Assembly: GCA_037127315.1 (NCBI GenBank)
Contig: JBBBDQ010001275.1
Location: 1,670,501-1,734,500 of the forward strand
Length of the DNA stretch: 64,000 nucleotides
Direction: 5' to 3'
Source: Ascarosepion bandense
Taxonomy: Eukaryota > Mollusca > Cephalopoda > Sepiida > Sepiidae
This document shows, piece by piece, positions 62,841 to 64,000 of this stretch (within the stretch, counting starts at the first letter, position 1; every line of letters starts with the position of its first letter). Under the pieces are notes generated by a model, which had not been told where the DNA came from, searched no databases, and worked only from the letters and a program-made list of their open reading frames with translations. A program made the position numbers and the translations under genes.

Positions 62841-64000
62841 AAAAATTCTTCATAGGGTTTGGACATAGGGTTGTTCCTGCTATTTTTCATTTTATTTCCC
62901 ATACTTTTAGATTTGGTGTTTGGTTTTATTTTGGTTACAAATTCTCTCTAAGATTTCTGTTTGAATTTTTTCAGAGGTTTACAGTCTAAGGTTTTTTTTT
63001 GGGTTTTTTTGTGTTCATCAAGATTTTCATTGGTTGGGTTTTTCAGATTTTTTTAAGTCAACTCAGTGTGTGTAAATTGCTTTCTTGCAATCATCATTAA
63101 ATGATAGTTTACTAAGTTTTGTGGTGAGGGAACATTTTGTTGTTTTTATTGGTTATTGTAAGTAGGGTATCGGTAAAATGCATTTTCAGTTCTTCTTTAT
63201 GTATGTCCATTTCTTTTATCAGTTTGAGTTTGTAAGCATTTTGGAATTCTGCCCAATTAGCTTTTCAAAGATTCCAGGGATGAGACTGCTTTATCAATTA
63301 GTTTAAGAATTGAGTTTTCAAGTAGAACCAGGAAGTGATCACTTCCACATGTGTCATTATAAGTTGACCAAGTATAATCCATGTATATATTAGTTTGTTA
63401 GATTGTGAAGTCTATGGCAGAGTATGTTCCTGTTGATGGATGTAGGCATGTACTTGTTTTGTTATTTTGGAAGCATAGCTCTCTTTGATTTAATAATGTT
63501 TCTATGAGTTTGACTTTCTTATTTGCTTCTTTACGCCTCCAAAATAGATGTGTGTGGGTGGTGGAGTGGATATCAGCTTGGAACGAGAAATCTGAGAGCC
63601 AAGTTTGAATTCTAGTTGAATTTATTGCATTCACTTACATGCAAATATCTTAAGAAGGGTATTAACCCATAATTACTCCCTCCAGCTATGGATTAAATAG
63701 CAGGACAAATTGAATTCTATAGCCTTGGCTGGCAACCAGTCTACCGCAGAAAGTAATGGCAACCTATCATGGTAAAATCTTCTGTCACATCAGTCGTGTC
63801 TTCTTCAAGACATGATCACCCAAGCATGTATCTTGTATGCCACTTAACTAACTGACTCGCCCATATTATGTTATGGCTGTTAAATTCACCCATTAATATG
63901 AAAGGTTTTGGTAGTTGCTGTATTACTTTATATAATTCAGTTTCATTAAGAATTTAAGTGGGAGATATGTCAATGGAGCTGAGGATTATTGTTTCATGGA
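62830..64000 (-). pseudogene. Jockey/I-type LINE endonuclease region, interrupted by a SINE and cut by the window edge
   Basis: On the minus strand FILMGEFNSHNIIWA (around 63870-63915) is the Gly-Asp-Phe-Asn motif region, with Glu for Asp here. After the SINE the frame resumes as RRKEANKKVKLIETLLNQRE, GTYSAIDFTI and, past a stop, MDYTWSTYNDTCGSDHF (63330-63390), the SDH motif of LINE endonucleases. The linker toward the reverse transcriptase continues in mixed frames to about 62830. The N-terminal part lies beyond the window. Stops and the SINE make it non-functional. The family differs from the 2488-5880 LINE. Confidence 0.68.
63551..63856 (+). mobile_element. SINE family A, near full-length, nested in the LINE endonuclease
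   Basis: The tRNA-like 5' half (GGTGGAGTGGATATCAGC and AAGTTTGAATTCTAG) is followed by the body (GAATTCTATAGCCTTGGCTG, CAACCAGTCTACCGCAGAAA) and a TAACTGAC tail. It splits the endonuclease frame just after the FNSHNIIWA motif. Confidence 0.75.

Overview
The window is transposon-dense, AT-rich animal DNA with almost no recognisable host coding sequence. It suits a large invertebrate genome, and a coleoid cephalopod (octopus-like) is my best guess. The guess rests on the mixture: RTE-like and Jockey-like LINE remnants, two tRNA-derived SINE families, Helitron-like non-autonomous elements, foldback MITEs, and many (TA)n and (TG)n tracts. I see no bacterial genes, rRNA, CRISPR array or intact cellular tRNA gene. 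The only possible host coding piece is a candidate terminal exon at 32318-32578 (+).

Layout. 1-5.9 kb: remnants of one Jockey-like LINE family, including a nearly complete but broken minus-strand copy, plus a GC-rich LTR-like block. 7.2-10.7 kb: two Helitron-like copies and a decayed RTE-type LINE. 10.7-13.4 kb: a large TG-rich minisatellite with a 36-bp core unit. 13.5-14.2 kb: a relative of the first LTR-like block in the opposite orientation. 15.9-31 kb: one more Helitron, SINEs, MITEs with long inverted termini, and LINE tails, separated by AT-rich sequence. 32.3-33.2 kb: the candidate exon and a 201-bp tandem repeat.

34.0-45.7 kb is the core of the window and is clearly GC-richer than its surroundings. 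A minus-strand Ty3/Gypsy-type LTR retrotransposon (gag, protease, reverse transcriptase, RNase H, integrase) has had its 5' LTR split by a 7.2-kb minus-strand Tx1-like LINE (ORF1, endonuclease, reverse transcriptase). A perfect 19-bp target-site duplication flanks the LINE. The two LTRs look identical in the parts both copies retain, so the Gypsy copy is young and the LINE younger.

The Gypsy element has three unusual features. The 12 nt directly after its 5' LTR, where the primer-binding site belongs, are complementary to the 5' end of tRNA-Phe rather than to a tRNA 3' end. Its LTR also carries a sense-strand tRNA-Phe-like sequence. Gag and protease are joined by a canonical -1 slippery heptamer. 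The LINE landed at the predicted transcription start of the Gypsy LTR in the same orientation, so the LTR TATA box now lies just upstream of the LINE.

45.7-64 kb: three tandem-repeat arrays, a direct-repeat pair that resembles LTRs, RTE-type LINE remnants with a SINE nested in one of them, a 1.6-kb AT-rich satellite built from two alternating half-units, a long Helitron-like copy, and at the right edge a Jockey/I-type endonuclease on the minus strand interrupted by a SINE. Element boundaries outside the 34-46 kb block were set by eye and are approximate.
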